Source: Hoylesella saccharolytica JCM 17484 (GTDB lineage: Bacteria; Bacteroidota; Bacteroidia; Bacteroidales; Bacteroidaceae). Taken from it: 64,000 nt of DNA. Below are positions 19,298 to 30,500 of the stretch, one piece after another. Position 1 is the first letter of the stretch, and each line of letters opens with the position of its first letter. The notes beneath the pieces were generated by a model. That model was not told where the DNA came from, ran no database searches, and was given only the letters and a program-made list of their open reading frames with translations. The stretch is from the NCBI RefSeq assembly GCF_000614205.1, contig NZ_BAKN01000007.1, positions 48,764-112,763 of the forward strand. The letters are read 5' to 3'. Both the position numbers and the translations under genes were made by a program.

Positions 19298-19957
19298 ATG
19301 GCAGAATTGGTAGAACAAGGCGGCGGAGGCGGCAAACAAAAAAAGAAAGACGTCCGCGTAGACTTCACACCGATGGTAGACATGATGATGCTTCTTATCA
19401 CATTCTTCATGCTCTGTACCTCTTTGGCTAAGCCCCAGACGATGGAATTGAGTATGCCGAGTAACGATAAGAACATTACAGAAAAAGATAAATCGGTAAC
19501 AAAGGCCTCACAGACCATTACGATCTATTTGGCTGCAAACAATAAGATTTATTATGTCAGCGGATTACCGAACTATAACGACCCTTCGTGTTTAAAAGAA
19601 ACAACATGGGGTGCCAACGGTATTCGTAAGATTATCATCAATCATCAAACGGAAGATGGGTCCATTCCCGTTCAGGCTATTTTACAAGCAAAAGCCAAAC
19701 TCGATAAAAAGAAGTTGGAAAACTCGAAGTTTACAGATGAAGAGTATAACAAAGAGCTTACAAAAATCAAGAGCGGAGATATTGACGGACAGAAAATTCC
19801 GACATTGACCATTATTATAAAGGCGACCGATAAATCGCTTTATAAAAATTTGGTGGATGCACTTGATGAAATGCAAATATGCGGTATAGCTAAGTATGTC
19901 ATTGACAAAATCAGCCCGGAAGACGTAGCACTTCTCAAAAAGAGGGGTATCGAGTAA
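19298..19957 (+). CDS. exbD: ExbD/TolR biopolymer transport protein, second copy
   Basis: 219 residues with a glycine- and lysine-rich start (QGGGGGKQKKKDVR), then VDFTPMVDMMMLLITFFMLCT, the ExbD helix with the conserved Asp in MVDMMM. The periplasmic part carries an inserted lysine-rich segment near residues 130-160. It differs clearly from the first copy, so the pair is an old duplication typical of the phylum. tonB follows after 42 bp. Confidence 0.9.
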   Translation: MAELVEQGGGGGKQKKKDVRVDFTPMVDMMMLLITFFMLCTSLAKPQTMELSMPSNDKNITEKDKSVTKASQTITIYLAANNKIYYVSGLPNYNDPSCLKETTWGANGIRKIIINHQTEDGSIPVQAILQAKAKLDKKKLENSKFTDEEYNKELTKIKSGDIDGQKIPTLTIIIKATDKSLYKNLVDALDEMQICGIAKYVIDKISPEDVALLKKRGIE

Positions 19958-19999
19958 TGTTGTGGCCTGATGAATTAACAATTAAGAAAGGAAAAAACT

Positions 20000-20833
20000 A
20001 TGTCAAAGATTGATTTGGTTGCAGGCGATTGGGTTGATTTGGTATTCGAAGGTAAAAACCAAGCTTACGGTGCTTATAGGCTCCGTAAGGGTACTACCAA
20101 AAGAAATATCGTGGCCATGATTGCCGTGCTTGCCGCTGGTATTGTAATATTCTCTTTTGTAGCGATTAAAAGCATTGTTGAAGCGAGTCAGAAAACTGTT
20201 GCTGTAACACAAACGACCGAGCTCTCTGCGCTTAACCAAGCTAAGAAAAAAGCTGAGGTAAAACAGAAGCCTAAGGTTGATGTTGAACCTGAAAAGGTGG
20301 TTGAACGTGTAAAAAGCTCAGTGAAATTTACAGCTCCCGTCATTAAAAAAGACGAGGAAGTAAAACCTGAAGACGAAATCAAGACACAGACTGAATTGAT
20401 GAATACCAAAACAGCCATTGGTGCTCTTAATGTTACAGGTAATGATGAAAACGCCGGTGCAGTGTTGCAACTTAAGCAGGCTGTGGCTCAACCCGAACCA
20501 AAACCGGTTGAAGAGACCAAGGTTTTCGAGGTGGTAGAGCAAATGCCTTCTTTCCCTGGAGGTGATGCTGCCTTGATGGCTTACTTGCGAGACAACATGA
20601 AATATCCTGTTGTAGCAGCAGAAAATGGTGTTCAAGGTCGTGTTGTTGTTTCGTTCGTAGTAGAAAGAGACGGTTCGATTACCGATGTAAAGGTAGCTCG
20701 TTCGGTTGACCCCTCTTTGGATCGCGAGGCCGTTCGCGTTGTAAAGGGTATGCCTCACTGGATACCCGGTAAACAGAATGGCTCTGCAGTACGTGTGAAA
20801 TACAACGTGCCTGTATCGTTCAAATTGCAATAA
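20000..20833 (+). CDS. tonB: Energy transducer TonB
   Basis: 277 residues. An N-terminal membrane helix (about 37-57) is preceded by NQAYGAYRLRK, a conserved feature of Bacteroidota TonB proteins. A lysine-, glutamate- and proline-rich periplasmic linker follows (about 85-180). The C-terminal TonB domain has FPGGDAALMAYLRDNMKYP, GRVVVSFVVERDGSI and a VRVVKGMPHWIPG end. It transmits the ExbBD-generated force to outer-membrane receptors such as SusC at 27561. Confidence 0.92.
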   Translation: MSKIDLVAGDWVDLVFEGKNQAYGAYRLRKGTTKRNIVAMIAVLAAGIVIFSFVAIKSIVEASQKTVAVTQTTELSALNQAKKKAEVKQKPKVDVEPEKVVERVKSSVKFTAPVIKKDEEVKPEDEIKTQTELMNTKTAIGALNVTGNDENAGAVLQLKQAVAQPEPKPVEETKVFEVVEQMPSFPGGDAALMAYLRDNMKYPVVAAENGVQGRVVVSFVVERDGSITDVKVARSVDPSLDREAVRVVKGMPHWIPGKQNGSAVRVKYNVPVSFKLQ

Positions 20834-20842
20834 CAGCATTTT

Positions 20843-21802
20843 ATGAAGAAGTACATATCTTACGCATTAGTAGGATTAACACTGTGCGTCAGCGTTCTGA
20901 GCTCTTGCAGAGAGCGAAAGCGAAAAGACGGACGCACTGATACATATTCGTCAGGGGTGATTAGTTTCGCCTCTGACGAAAGTTTTCGTCCTATTATTGA
21001 AGAAGAACGACACGTTTTTCATTCGATTTATACAAAGGCAACAGTAAAGCCAATCTATACCAATGAAACGGATGGAATAAACCGCTTGCTGAAAGGCGGT
21101 GTCAATTTGGTAATTACTAGTCGCGATTTTAAAAAGTCTGAATATCAAAACTTGGTAGATCGCAGTTTCAGACCGCAGTCCATAAAGATTGCATACGACG
21201 GTTTGGCACTCATTGTCAACAAAAATAATAACGACACCTGTATATCAGTAAAAGACTTTGCAAAGATACTGACAGGAGAGATCAAAAACTGGAACGAACT
21301 GTATCCGGGATCTAAAAGAGGACCGATAACGGTTGTCTTTGATAATCGTAAATCGAGTACCGTTCACTTTGCAGAGGACTCTATTCTGGGTGGAAAACCT
21401 ATAAAAAGTCCTAATGTCGTCGCAACAAACAAGTCGGCAGATGTTATTGACTATGTGGAAAAAACACCTGGAGCGATCGGAATTATTGGTAGTAACTGGC
21501 TTAATGACAAGCGAGATACAACCAACCTGACCTTTAACAAGAATATTCGTTTAATGTCGGTAAGCAGAAAAGACAAAGGTACACCTGCCAACAGTTGGAA
21601 ACCTTACCAATATTATATATATAACAACAATTATCCGCTTATCCGAACGCTGTATGCATTGGTAAACGACCCATACAACGGGCTGCCTTGGGGCTTCGCT
21701 CAATTTATTGCTTCGCCCAAAGGACAATTAATTATTCTTAAGTCGGGATTGCTTCCGGTACAAGGTAATATTACGATAAGAGATGTTAATGTTAATGAAT
21801 AG
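20843..21802 (+). CDS. PstS-like phosphate-binding lipoprotein
   Basis: 319 residues with a lipoprotein signal (LSSC at about 19-22), then a periplasmic binding-protein fold. GVISFASDESFRPIIEEE near the start, TGEIKNWNELYPGS in the middle and a GAIGIIGSNWL stretch are typical of the PBP-like domain of PstS family proteins. No ABC permease or ATPase follows; this gene is a usual member of the exbBD-tonB unit in Bacteroidota. A direct role in phosphate import is therefore uncertain. It starts 9 bp after tonB. Confidence 0.82.
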   Translation: MKKYISYALVGLTLCVSVLSSCRERKRKDGRTDTYSSGVISFASDESFRPIIEEERHVFHSIYTKATVKPIYTNETDGINRLLKGGVNLVITSRDFKKSEYQNLVDRSFRPQSIKIAYDGLALIVNKNNNDTCISVKDFAKILTGEIKNWNELYPGSKRGPITVVFDNRKSSTVHFAEDSILGGKPIKSPNVVATNKSADVIDYVEKTPGAIGIIGSNWLNDKRDTTNLTFNKNIRLMSVSRKDKGTPANSWKPYQYYIYNNNYPLIRTLYALVNDPYNGLPWGFAQFIASPKGQLIILKSGLLPVQGNITIRDVNVNE

Positions 21803-21876
21803 ATAAAACATTTGAAGTTTTTCAACGTCTATTAAGTATATATAGACTTAGTGAACAACCATAAAAACGAGGGATT

Positions 21877-23294
21877 ATGAAAACCATTAAATGCTTATTA
21901 ATTGGTGTTTTAGCAACAGCTATGAGCACCCCATCAATGCCGCAGGACAATAAAACAACCATTGATGCCATTTCAAAAGTGATTAAGGCGAACCCTGAAG
22001 CTGCAAAAGATCAGGTGAAAGACGTCTACAAAAAGAATAAGAAAAATGCGGAAGTATTGGTCGGTATCGGTCGTGCTTACTTTGAGGCAAAAGATACTGC
22101 CAACGCTAAAACTTACGCAAATTATGCTATCAAGGCCAACAAAAATTATGGCGCAGGCTACATTCTCTTAGGCGACATTGAGGTAGTAAAAGATGATGGA
22201 GGTGCAGCAGCAGGTTGGTATCAGCAGGCTATCTACTTTGATCCTAAAAATCCGGATGGATATTTTAAGTATGCTAACATCTATCGTGGCCGTAGTCCGG
22301 AAGAAGCGGTATCCAAATTAAACGAATTGCGTGCACAGCGACCTGATATTGCGGTTGATGCTTTAGCTGCCCGTATACTTTATTCATCCAACCGACTGGA
22401 ACAGAGTTTGGATTACTACGACAAAGTTACAGACAAAAGCAAACTCGAAGATGTAGATATTACAAACTATGCCACAGAAGCTTGGATGCTGCAAAAACGG
22501 GAAAAGAGCCTTGAAATGGCACGCTATGGCTTGTCCAGAAATGCACGCAAGGCTGCTTGGAACCGTTTGGTATTCTACAATCTTACCGATATGGGACAGA
22601 CAGAAGAGGCTTTGAAATATGCCGATGCGCTTTTTAATGCAAGCGATAGTGCTAAAATTTCAGGTTTTGATTATACCTATTATGGTACAGCACTGAAAAA
22701 TGCAAAGCAGTATGACAAAGCTATTGAGATGCTAAAAAAGCACTAGCAGAGAACAAAGACAATGCCGACTTGCTCAATAGCAACAAAAAATCGCTATCAG
22801 ATGCCTATTTGGCTATGGAAGATTTTGACAATGCAACGCTCTATTACGAGGAATATTTAAAGAATGTACAAAAGACTACAGCCAGCGACATGGCAGGTTT
22901 GGCCACCATATATACGAATATGGCAGCCAAGTTAACAGGCGATCAGAAAATAGATGCTCTGAAAAAAGCCGATGCTGTTTATGCACAATTGGGTGAGAAG
23001 TTTCCCGAAAATATTGACTTTGCTAACTTTATGCGCGCTCGCGTGAACTCGAACCTTGACCCGGAAACCAAAGAGGGGCTTGCCAAACCGTTCTATGAGG
23101 CCATTGTTCATTCGCTTGCCGACAAGTCGGATAGGGATAGAGCTGACAACGCTCGTTTGTCAGAAGCCTACAGATACTTAGGTTATTACTATTTACTGAA
23201 AAACGATAAAGCTACTGCAGATGGTTATTGGAACAAAGTGCTTGAAATAGATCCTAACAATGCAACAGCCAAACAAGCATTAGGAATCCAGTAA
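21877..23294 (+). CDS. Periplasmic TPR protein, frameshifted
   Basis: Signal peptide (MKTIKCLLIGVLATAMSTPS), then tetratricopeptide repeats across about 470 residues, for example AGYILLGDIEVVKDDGGAAA and GYYYLLKNDKATADGYWNKV. The first frame ends LKKH at 22746. One extra A in the AAAAAA run at 22734-22739 joins it to ALAENKDNADLL and the second frame up to 23294. This is the classic pattern of a homopolymer undercall. TPR proteins usually scaffold protein complexes; partner unknown. Last gene of the exb-tonB cluster, 74 bp after the PstS-like gene. Confidence 0.8.
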
Positions 23295-23337
23295 AAACTC
23301 TTCTGATTACGAAAGACCAATTTTAAGGGTAATATAA

Positions 23338-23380
23338 TAATTCCTCGCAGGCAAACTTTTCATCTGCGAGGAATCATTAT
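23338..23380 (+). terminator. Terminator after the TPR gene
   Basis: Inverted repeat ATTCCTCGCAG (23340-23350) and complement (23364-23374), followed by CATTATATT. Confidence 0.75.
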
Positions 23381-23580
23381 ATTAAGGTATATCTCCAAAA
23401 CATTATTAATTAGTAAAAAGCATTCCAGCCGATCAATAACTTCATAACAATCACTATCAAGCACAAGACATAGACTCTTAAAACACCATTTCGAATAATA
23501 CAACCACTTCTTTCAAAGAAGCTAACCATATCGGCTAAACATTAATTATGCTTAAATCAACAAGATTTTAGAGGGATTTA

Positions 23581-23611
23581 TTTGAGCCAATTGATATAAT
23601 CTGTATATTTG
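23581..23611 (+). promoter_or_regulatory. Full Bacteroidota promoter upstream of the isomerase gene
   Basis: TTTG at 23581-23584, a 19-bp spacer and TATATTTG at 23604-23611, a near-ideal -33/-7 pair. It predicts a leader of about 350 nt before the fucI start at 23966, long enough to hold a control element. Confidence 0.7.
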
Positions 23612-23636
23612 CAACATAACTAAAACGTTGTAGCTA

Positions 23637-23849
23637 ATGCCATTACCAAGAAAAGTACTACGAACAAAAGCTATAGCTGTTGGAGGTTTTACTCTATCTA
23701 TCGTAGAATATAAGCCTTCAAATACTCAACGTTATTCTCATAAAAACAAGCCTATCAAGCAGGATGTGACGTTCGGAAATTGTATGTTCTTAAATCACAG
23801 CGCAAAGGTCCCCATAGTACCGAACGATACCTCTTTATCAATGGGGTAA
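23637..23849 (+). CDS. Possible small protein in the fucI leader
   Basis: 70-codon open frame beginning about 20 nt after the predicted transcription start and ending 116 bp before fucI. The predicted protein is basic (MPLPRKVLRTK...) and I recognise no family. It may be a leader peptide, a decayed gene fragment or a chance frame. Confidence 0.2.
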   Translation: MPLPRKVLRTKAIAVGGFTLSIVEYKPSNTQRYSHKNKPIKQDVTFGNCMFLNHSAKVPIVPNDTSLSMG

Positions 23850-23965
23850 ATGAAACGTAGACAGCACCAAACATCAAATAAATATCCAAATAAGAATAAA
23901 TATAAAGTTTCGCATCACTAAGATAGCTAAAAGGATTTAGTAATATACATATAAATATATTAATT

Positions 23966-25753
23966 ATGGAGAAATTAAGATTAGGTGGAGTAAATCCTAA
24001 AATCGGTATTCGTCCTATTATTGATGGACGACGCGGCGGTATTCGTGAATCGCTCGAAGAAATGACTATGAACATGGCAAAACGAGTAGCCGAATTGTAC
24101 TCGTCAACCTTGCATTACAGCAACGGAAAGGCTGTGGAGTGTGTGATTGCCGATACCACTATCGGTGGTGTGGCAGAGGCTGCACGTACCGACGAGAAGT
24201 TTAGGAAAAGCGGTGTCGGTGTGATTTTATCAGTTACGCCGTGCTGGTGCTATGGCTTTGAAACCATCAATATGGATGGCGATATGCCGAGAGCTATTTG
24301 GGGCTTTAATGGAACCGAACGTCCCGGAGCGGTGTATCTAGCTTGTACGTTAGCCGCACATACGCAAAAGGGACTACCTACATTTGGTATTTACGGGCGC
24401 GATGTTCAGGATGTAGACAGTAAGGAGATACCCGAAGATGTGCGCGAAAAACTTCTTCGCTTTGCGCGGGCAGGTATTGCCGTAGCCGAGATGCGCGGTA
24501 AGTCATATCTTTCTATCGGTAGTGTTTCGATGGGTATCGGTGGCTCTATCCCCAATCCCGACTTTTTCCAAGAGTATCTAGGCATGCGAAACGAGTATGT
24601 AGACGCCAGTGAGATTGAACGACGCATTCAGTTGGGCATCTATGACAAGCAAGAATACGAGAGAGCCATGAGCTGGATAGAGAAACATTGCAAGTCGAAC
24701 GAAGGCGACGACCACAATCCGAAGCACTTGATTTACAGCCGTGAAGAGAAGGATAAAGTGTGGGAGTATGTTGCCAAGATGACCATCATCTTCCGCGACC
24801 TGATGATCGGTAACCCCAAACTGGCCGAGATAGGCTTTGAAGAGGAGGCAATGGGGCATTATGCCATCGCCGGCGGATTTCAAGGACAAAGACAATGGAC
24901 CGACTTCCGACCCGATGGTGACTTCTCGGAAGCAATATTGAACACCTCGTTCGATTGGAACGGCATCCGCGAAGCTTTTACCTTTGCTACCGAAAACGAT
25001 ACACTCAACGGTGTATCAATGCTCTTCAACCACCTGTTAACGAATCGCGCGCAAATCTTTGCCGATGTAAGAACTTACTGGAGTCCTGAAGCCTTTAAGC
25101 GCGTAACGGGCAGTAAACCTGAAGGACAAGCTGCCAACGGATTTATACACCTCATCAATTCAGGTTCGTGTACACTCGACGGAACCGGTCGACAGAGTGA
25201 GAACGGAAAGCCGGTAATGAAGCCTTTCTGGGAAATCAGCGAGAAGGAAGCAGAAGAATGTTTGAAAGCAACAACATGGTATCCCTCCAATCGCGAGTAT
25301 ATGCGTGGCGGAGGATACTCCAGTCAGTTCCAAACCCGAGGCGGAATGCCTCTTACCATGTGTCGCGTTAACTTAGTGAAAGGGCAGGGACCCGTGTTGC
25401 AGATTGCCGAAGGATGGAGTGTTGAGCTGTCAGGAAAAGCTTTCGACATCATCAACAAACGCACTGACAGCATTTGGCCATCGACCTTCTTTGCTCCGCG
25501 TCTTACCGGAACCGGTTACTTCAGAGACGTATACACCGTAATGAACAACTGGGGAGCCAACCACGGAGCTATCAGTTACGGACATATCGGCGCCGATCTC
25601 ATCACCCTGGCCTCAATGCTTCGTATTCCCGTTTGTATGCACAACGTGTCCGAAGAGCAAATATTCCGCCCCAGCGCGTGGACTGCATTCGGCGCCGCCC
25701 CTGAAGGCAGCGACTATCGGGCTTGCAAAAACTACGGGCCGCTGTATAAATAA
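23966..25753 (+). CDS. fucI: L-fucose / D-arabinose isomerase (FucI family)
   Basis: 595 residues, the usual length of FucI (E. coli 591). Aldose-ketose isomerase that needs a divalent metal; it acts on L-fucose and on the structurally related D-arabinose, giving L-fuculose or D-ribulose. [10 protein letters not shown] precedes Glu322 (SEAIL), Asp345 lies in ENDTLNG and His533 in WGANHG; these fit the metal and catalytic residues of E. coli FucI (about 337, 361, 528). It stands at the head of the PUL, before SusC/SusD and enzymes linked to D-arabinan. No fucosidase, fuculokinase or aldolase gene is in the window, so I infer D-arabinose as the physiological substrate. Confidence 0.9.
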   Translation: MEKLRLGGVNPKIGIRPIIDGRRGGIRESLEEMTMNMAKRVAELYSSTLHYSNGKAVECVIADTTIGGVAEAARTDEKFRKSGVGVILSVTPCWCYGFETINMDGDMPRAIWGFNGTERPGAVYLACTLAAHTQKGLPTFGIYGRDVQDVDSKEIPEDVREKLLRFARAGIAVAEMRGKSYLSIGSVSMGIGGSIPNPDFFQEYLGMRNEYVDASEIERRIQLGIYDKQEYERAMSWIEKHCKSNEGDDHNPKHLIYSREEKDKVWEYVAKMTIIFRDLMIGNPKLAEIGFEEEAMGHYAIAGGFQGQRQWTDFRPDGDFSEAILNTSFDWNGIREAFTFATENDTLNGVSMLFNHLLTNRAQIFADVRTYWSPEAFKRVTGSKPEGQAANGFIHLINSGSCTLDGTGRQSENGKPVMKPFWEISEKEAEECLKATTWYPSNREYMRGGGYSSQFQTRGGMPLTMCRVNLVKGQGPVLQIAEGWSVELSGKAFDIINKRTDSIWPSTFFAPRLTGTGYFRDVYTVMNNWGANHGAISYGHIGADLITLASMLRIPVCMHNVSEEQIFRPSAWTAFGAAPEGSDYRACKNYGPLYK

Positions 25754-25856
25754 CGTGTCCATAGAGTAGTAAAAAGGTGCTGTTCGCAGCTAAAACAAGG
25801 CCCAGAACAGCACCAACCTTACAACAAGCGGATAATAAACGATAAAGCAATGCAAG

Positions 25857-27071
25857 ATGAAGACAAACCTTTTAACTGCATGCGGACTGGTTATAGCACT
25901 GACCGCATGCCACCAACCAAAAGAATTAAAAATGGGAAGTTATGCTTATGATGCGCGGTTTTTGGCCGAGCACGGTATTCAATACGTTGAACTGACCTCG
26001 AGCGACGGCCGTTCAAAGGTAATACTGGCGCCCGACTGGCAGGGACGTGTGGTTACTTCGTCGGCCGATGGCGATGAAGGCGACAGCTACGGATGGATTA
26101 ATTACCGACTCATCGAGTCGGGCGAGAAAAGTCAACAGTTTAACCCTGTAGGCGGAGAAGAACGCTTTTGGCTCGGCCCCGAGGGAGGGCCCTATTCGCT
26201 TTACTTTGCCGACAACCATGAACAGGTATATGCTAACTGGAAAGTTCCCGCTGTTATCGACACCGAACCTTACGAAGTGGATGCACTGAACGACAGCTCT
26301 ATTGTATTCAAGAAGCACACGGTGATAAAAAACACCGCTGGAACGGCCTTCGACATGAACATCGAGCGCACCGTAACTCTCCTCTCAAAAGCCGACATCG
26401 GCCGGCGACTGAACATCAGTCTGCCCAACGACATCAAAATGGTGGGTTACGAAAGTCGCAACAAAATTACCAATACCGGCAGCCAAGCATGGACAAAAGA
26501 TAAGGGCCTGGTGTCGGTATGGATGCTTGGACAGTTCAATCCCACCACTACAACCACAGTTTTTATCCCCTATAACGAGAAAGCCGAAGGTCGAATTGTC
26601 AACGACGCCTACTTCGGCAAGATACCTGCCGACCGCCTCAAAATGGCCAACGGACTTATCTACTTTAAAATCGACGGCAAGTTGCGCTCCAAACTGGGCG
26701 TTCCACCCACACGTTCAAAGGGTATCTGCGGCAGTTACGACTCCCAAAAAGGCGTGCTCACCATCGTACGCTGTGAAAGTTCGCCCAAAGATGCACCCTA
26801 TCTCAACGGGCAGTGGGGCGAACAAAAAGACCCCTTCGACGGCGATATGCTCAACTCGTATAATGACGGACCGGTAGAAGACGGCTCGATTATGGGGCCC
26901 TTCTATGAGATAGAAACCTCGTCGCCCGGCGCTCCGCTCGCCGTTGGCGCATCGCTTCTGCACACGCAAGAAACAATACACATTCAGGCTGCTGAAAACG
27001 TGCTCGACCCACTTGTAAAACATATCTTCGGCGCAGACCTCAAAACGATTAAGACTATCTTTGCAAAATAG
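25857..27071 (+). CDS. DUF6786-like lipoprotein of the PUL
   Basis: 404 residues with a lipobox (ALTAC at about 14-18). The rest looks like one large beta-rich domain, with PDWQGRVVTSSADGDEG, GGEERFWLGPEGG and an end that names no known catalytic site. The arrangement resembles aldose-1-epimerase-like beta-sandwiches, and I believe it belongs to DUF6786, a Bacteroidota family found near sugar genes; I cannot confirm this without a profile search. It lies 103 bp after fucI on the same strand, probably the same transcript, and before a terminator-like hairpin at 27470. A mutarotase or sugar-binding role is a guess. Confidence 0.6.
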   Translation: MKTNLLTACGLVIALTACHQPKELKMGSYAYDARFLAEHGIQYVELTSSDGRSKVILAPDWQGRVVTSSADGDEGDSYGWINYRLIESGEKSQQFNPVGGEERFWLGPEGGPYSLYFADNHEQVYANWKVPAVIDTEPYEVDALNDSSIVFKKHTVIKNTAGTAFDMNIERTVTLLSKADIGRRLNISLPNDIKMVGYESRNKITNTGSQAWTKDKGLVSVWMLGQFNPTTTTTVFIPYNEKAEGRIVNDAYFGKIPADRLKMANGLIYFKIDGKLRSKLGVPPTRSKGICGSYDSQKGVLTIVRCESSPKDAPYLNGQWGEQKDPFDGDMLNSYNDGPVEDGSIMGPFYEIETSSPGAPLAVGASLLHTQETIHIQAAENVLDPLVKHIFGADLKTIKTIFAK

Positions 27072-27235
27072 GATAAAGCAACACCCTCACTTCAGCAAAG
27101 CCAATGAGAGAAAGAACGTATCGAAACCGCATCTGCCATGCCTACAAAAAGCAAATCGGACTTCGGTAAGGGGGTGTTGTACTATCCTGTTCGACAGATG
27201 GGCAAGGCAGCAGCTGATACATACGCCCCCGTTCC

Positions 27236-27486
27236 AACTTGGGACGGAGCCGTCGGAGTGTCCGGGAACCAAATCCTAACTTGGAACGGAGCCGTCGGAG
27301 TGTCCGGGAACGAAATCCCAACTTGGGACGGAACCGCTGGGTGTCCGGGAACCAAATCCCAACTTGGGACGGAACCGTCGGAGTGTCCGGGAACCAAATC
27401 CCAACTTGGGACGGAACCGTCGGAGTGTCCGGGAACGAAATCCCAACTTGGGATAAGAACGCAATAAAAAAAAACGCCCCGTTTAC
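27236..27486. repeat. 42-bp tandem repeat between DUF6786-like gene and susC
   Basis: The anchor AACTTGG starts at 27236, 27278, 27320, 27361, 27403 and 27445, so spacings are 42, 42, 41, 42 and 42 bp. Each unit contains two small dyads, TCCCAACTTGGGA and ACGGAACCGT in the best copies. The 41-bp unit has CGCTGGG for CGTCGGAG. The period is 14 codons, so open frames run through it on several frames, but none has a start signal or homologue. Confidence 0.9.
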
Positions 27487-27496
27487 AGGGCTTTTC
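27470..27496 (+). terminator. Terminator-like hairpin before susC
   Basis: AAAACGCCC, loop CGTTTACA, GGGCTTTT: stem GCCC/GGGC extended by A/T pairing and followed by T residues. It would end the fucI transcript just after the tandem repeat. Confidence 0.55.
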
Positions 27497-27560
27497 GACT
27501 AAACACTATCATATTTACCATCAATTTTACAGAAAATCTAACTTAATCATTACCACCATT

Positions 27561-30500
27561 ATGAACAACGTACACAAAACAAACATCTTAGCCTCTATGC
27601 TGGTGCTTGCGGCAGTTATGCTTCCGTACGGCAGCAGGGCAGGCAACGCTCGGTGGGCAGATACGCCACAGCCGAACGAAAGGGAACTCGCCATTGCGCA
27701 ACAGCAGCGTACGGTGAGCGGAACAGTTGCTGACAAGGAAACAGGAGAAACACTGGTAGGTGTCAGCGTCAAAGTAAGAGGCGGTCGGGCGGCAACCATC
27801 ACCGACATCAACGGTCGCTATCAACTGAACATCTCCTCGCCACAAGCGGTACTCGTATTCTCTTACATCGGAAAGAAGACGCTCGAAGTAGCGGTAAATG
27901 CTCGCACCAACATCGATGCAGAAATGGAGAACGACGACAACACACTGTCGGATGTGGTGATTTATACGGGTTATATGACTCAGAAGAAGGCCGACCTCAC
28001 AGGGTCGATAGTGATGGCGGGTAAGAGCGATATCGCACGGGGACACTCGGCCAACGCCATGAAAGGACTACAAGGAAAGATGGCGGGCGTGCTGATTACA
28101 ACCAACGGAGGCAACCCCGCCGAAAGCGTTGGGGTGCAGATTCGAGGACTTTCATCACTGTCGGGTAGCGTGCGACCGCTCATTGTTCTCGACGGAATGC
28201 CAACCGAACGCCTGAACCTACGCGATATCAATGCAGGCGATATCGAATCGATTCAGGTGCTCAAAGATGCGGCTTCGGCCAGTATCTACGGTGCAAGAGC
28301 TTCGGGCGGCGTTATACTGATACAAACCAAGAAGGGCGGTGCCGGCAAAACTACGATAGAATACAACGGCAGTTTGTCGATGAACAGCATCGTTAACAAG
28401 CCCACACTGATGAATGCTCGCGAATACGGCGAGGCTGCTTTCAGAGCCGCTGCATACGACGAGCGGGTTTACGGCACTCCGATGTCGCTACCCACCACCT
28501 ACGACTTTATCTGGCATCGCGATGCCAACGGGCACGCCGTACTCGATTCGGCTGCACCCGCTCAATTTCTCAATACCGAGAAAACGGTGCCCGGAGCAGA
28601 CACTGATTGGATGGGACAAATCTTCAGAAAGGCTTTGGGTACAAGGCATCAGCTCACTATTTCGTCGGGTGGCGAAAAAAGTCGCAGCCTCTTCTCGTTA
28701 GGTTATTTCAATAACGAGGGCACGCAAATCAACACATTCTTCAGACAATACTCCATCCGGGTGAACACTGAATACGACCTGCTGGATAATCGGCTGAAGA
28801 TAGGCGAGAACCTCGCGCTGACCTATCTGCAATATCATGGACAAAACGAAACCCGTTGGGCGATGATTAATCCGCCCGCTATGCCGGTGCGCGACATAAA
28901 CGGCAACTGGCAGGTGCTGCAGGTTTCGACGATTTCAGTAATCCTGTCAGGTTGCTCGAATTGAATAAAGACAACATCAACAACTATGTAAAGATTATCG
29001 GAAACATCTTTCTCGATCTGCACATCTGGAAAGGATTGTCGGCCAGAACACAGTTCGGACTCGACTACGGAAACTCGTACAGCAGAGCAATAGATAAGAA
29101 ATGGGCCGAAACGGGAGGCAGAAGCAGCAATGGCGAAAACTACGTTACCAGCAGTCAGTCGCACCCGCTGAACTACGTTTGGACCAATACACTGAACTAT
29201 AATTACACCAATCAAAAGCACGACTTGAGCGTTGTGCTGGGGCAGGAGCTAACCCGATACGTACAAGAAGGTTTCTCGGCTCGTCGCGAAGGTGTTTACT
29301 TGGAAGACCGCGACTTTGCCCATATCGGCATCACCACCGGCGAGAAATACTCGCTAAGCAGTTCGGCCGACGAGTACACCTATCTTTCTTACTTCGGCAA
29401 AGCCAACTATGTGTATGCCGGAAAGTATCTGGCTTCGGTAACCGTTCGTAGAGACGGCTCTTCACTGTTCGGAAAGCGCAACCGCTGGGGTACATTCCCC
29501 GCTTTCTCCTTGGGCTGGAGAATCAAAGACGAGAAGTTTATGGAAGATGCCAAGTTCGTATCCAACCTGAAACTTCGTGCCAGTATTGGCTCCAACGGTA
29601 GCGTACAAGGACTGCCACGCGGCTATACTACCACCCCCTTTACTTCCGACTATTTCGACACATCCTATGCTATCAAAGGTAACGAAACAGGTCATTTGAT
29701 GTCGGGATACAGAAGGTTATGGCTGGGCAACGCCGACCTAAAGTGGGAAACAACAACACAAACCGACGTGGGTATCGACTTCGGGTTCTTCGACCAGCGA
29801 TTAACGGGTTCTCTGGGTTACTACTTCAAACGCACCAAAGATATTCTGGTTCAAACACCTTATATCGCAGCCATGGGCGAGGGTGGCGAGCCTTGGATTA
29901 ATGGTGCAAGCATGAACAACCGCGGCTTTGAACTGGAATTAACATTCACCAATCAACCCAAAGCAGCCTTTGAATACCAAATTTCGCTCAATATCGGAAC
30001 TTACAAAACTAAGCTCACTAGTCTGCCGATGGATGTCATCAATAAATATCCGGGCGACGGTATGCGCGATTTCGTACTGGGCAAAACCCCGAACATTTTC
30101 TATGGTATGGTGGCCGACGGCATTTTCAAAACACAAGAAGAGGTAGACCGCCATGCCGAACAGCCGGGTAAAGCTATCGGCAGAATAAGATATAAAGACT
30201 TAGACGGCGACGGTGTTATCGACGAACTCTACGACCGCACCTTTATCGGCATCTCCGATCCTGACTTCTTCGGTGGGCTGAATGCCGAGCTGCGTTACCG
30301 TAATTTCGACTTAAATGTATTCTTTCAAGGTATCTTCGGCAACAGGGTAGATAACGTTTGGAAACGCGAAAGCGACTTATGGAACATCTCTGTTCCTTCC
30401 GGTAAAAACCACCCCACCCGACTTCTGGGGGCTTGGTCGTTTGATAATCCTAACTCGGACATACCTGCCATTACCAACACAACCGTTAATCACGAGGATA

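Noticed and set aside
22730..22745. Phase variation by slippage in the A run of the TPR gene
   Set aside because: A run of six A is short for programmed slippage, and similar breaks occur in carA, lptD and other genes, so a general sequencing effect is more likely.
27138..27502. Several open frames across the 42-bp tandem repeat before susC
   Set aside because: The period is 14 codons, so stop-free frames arise automatically in more than one frame and on both strands. One unit lost a base without effect, and no start signals or homologues are visible.
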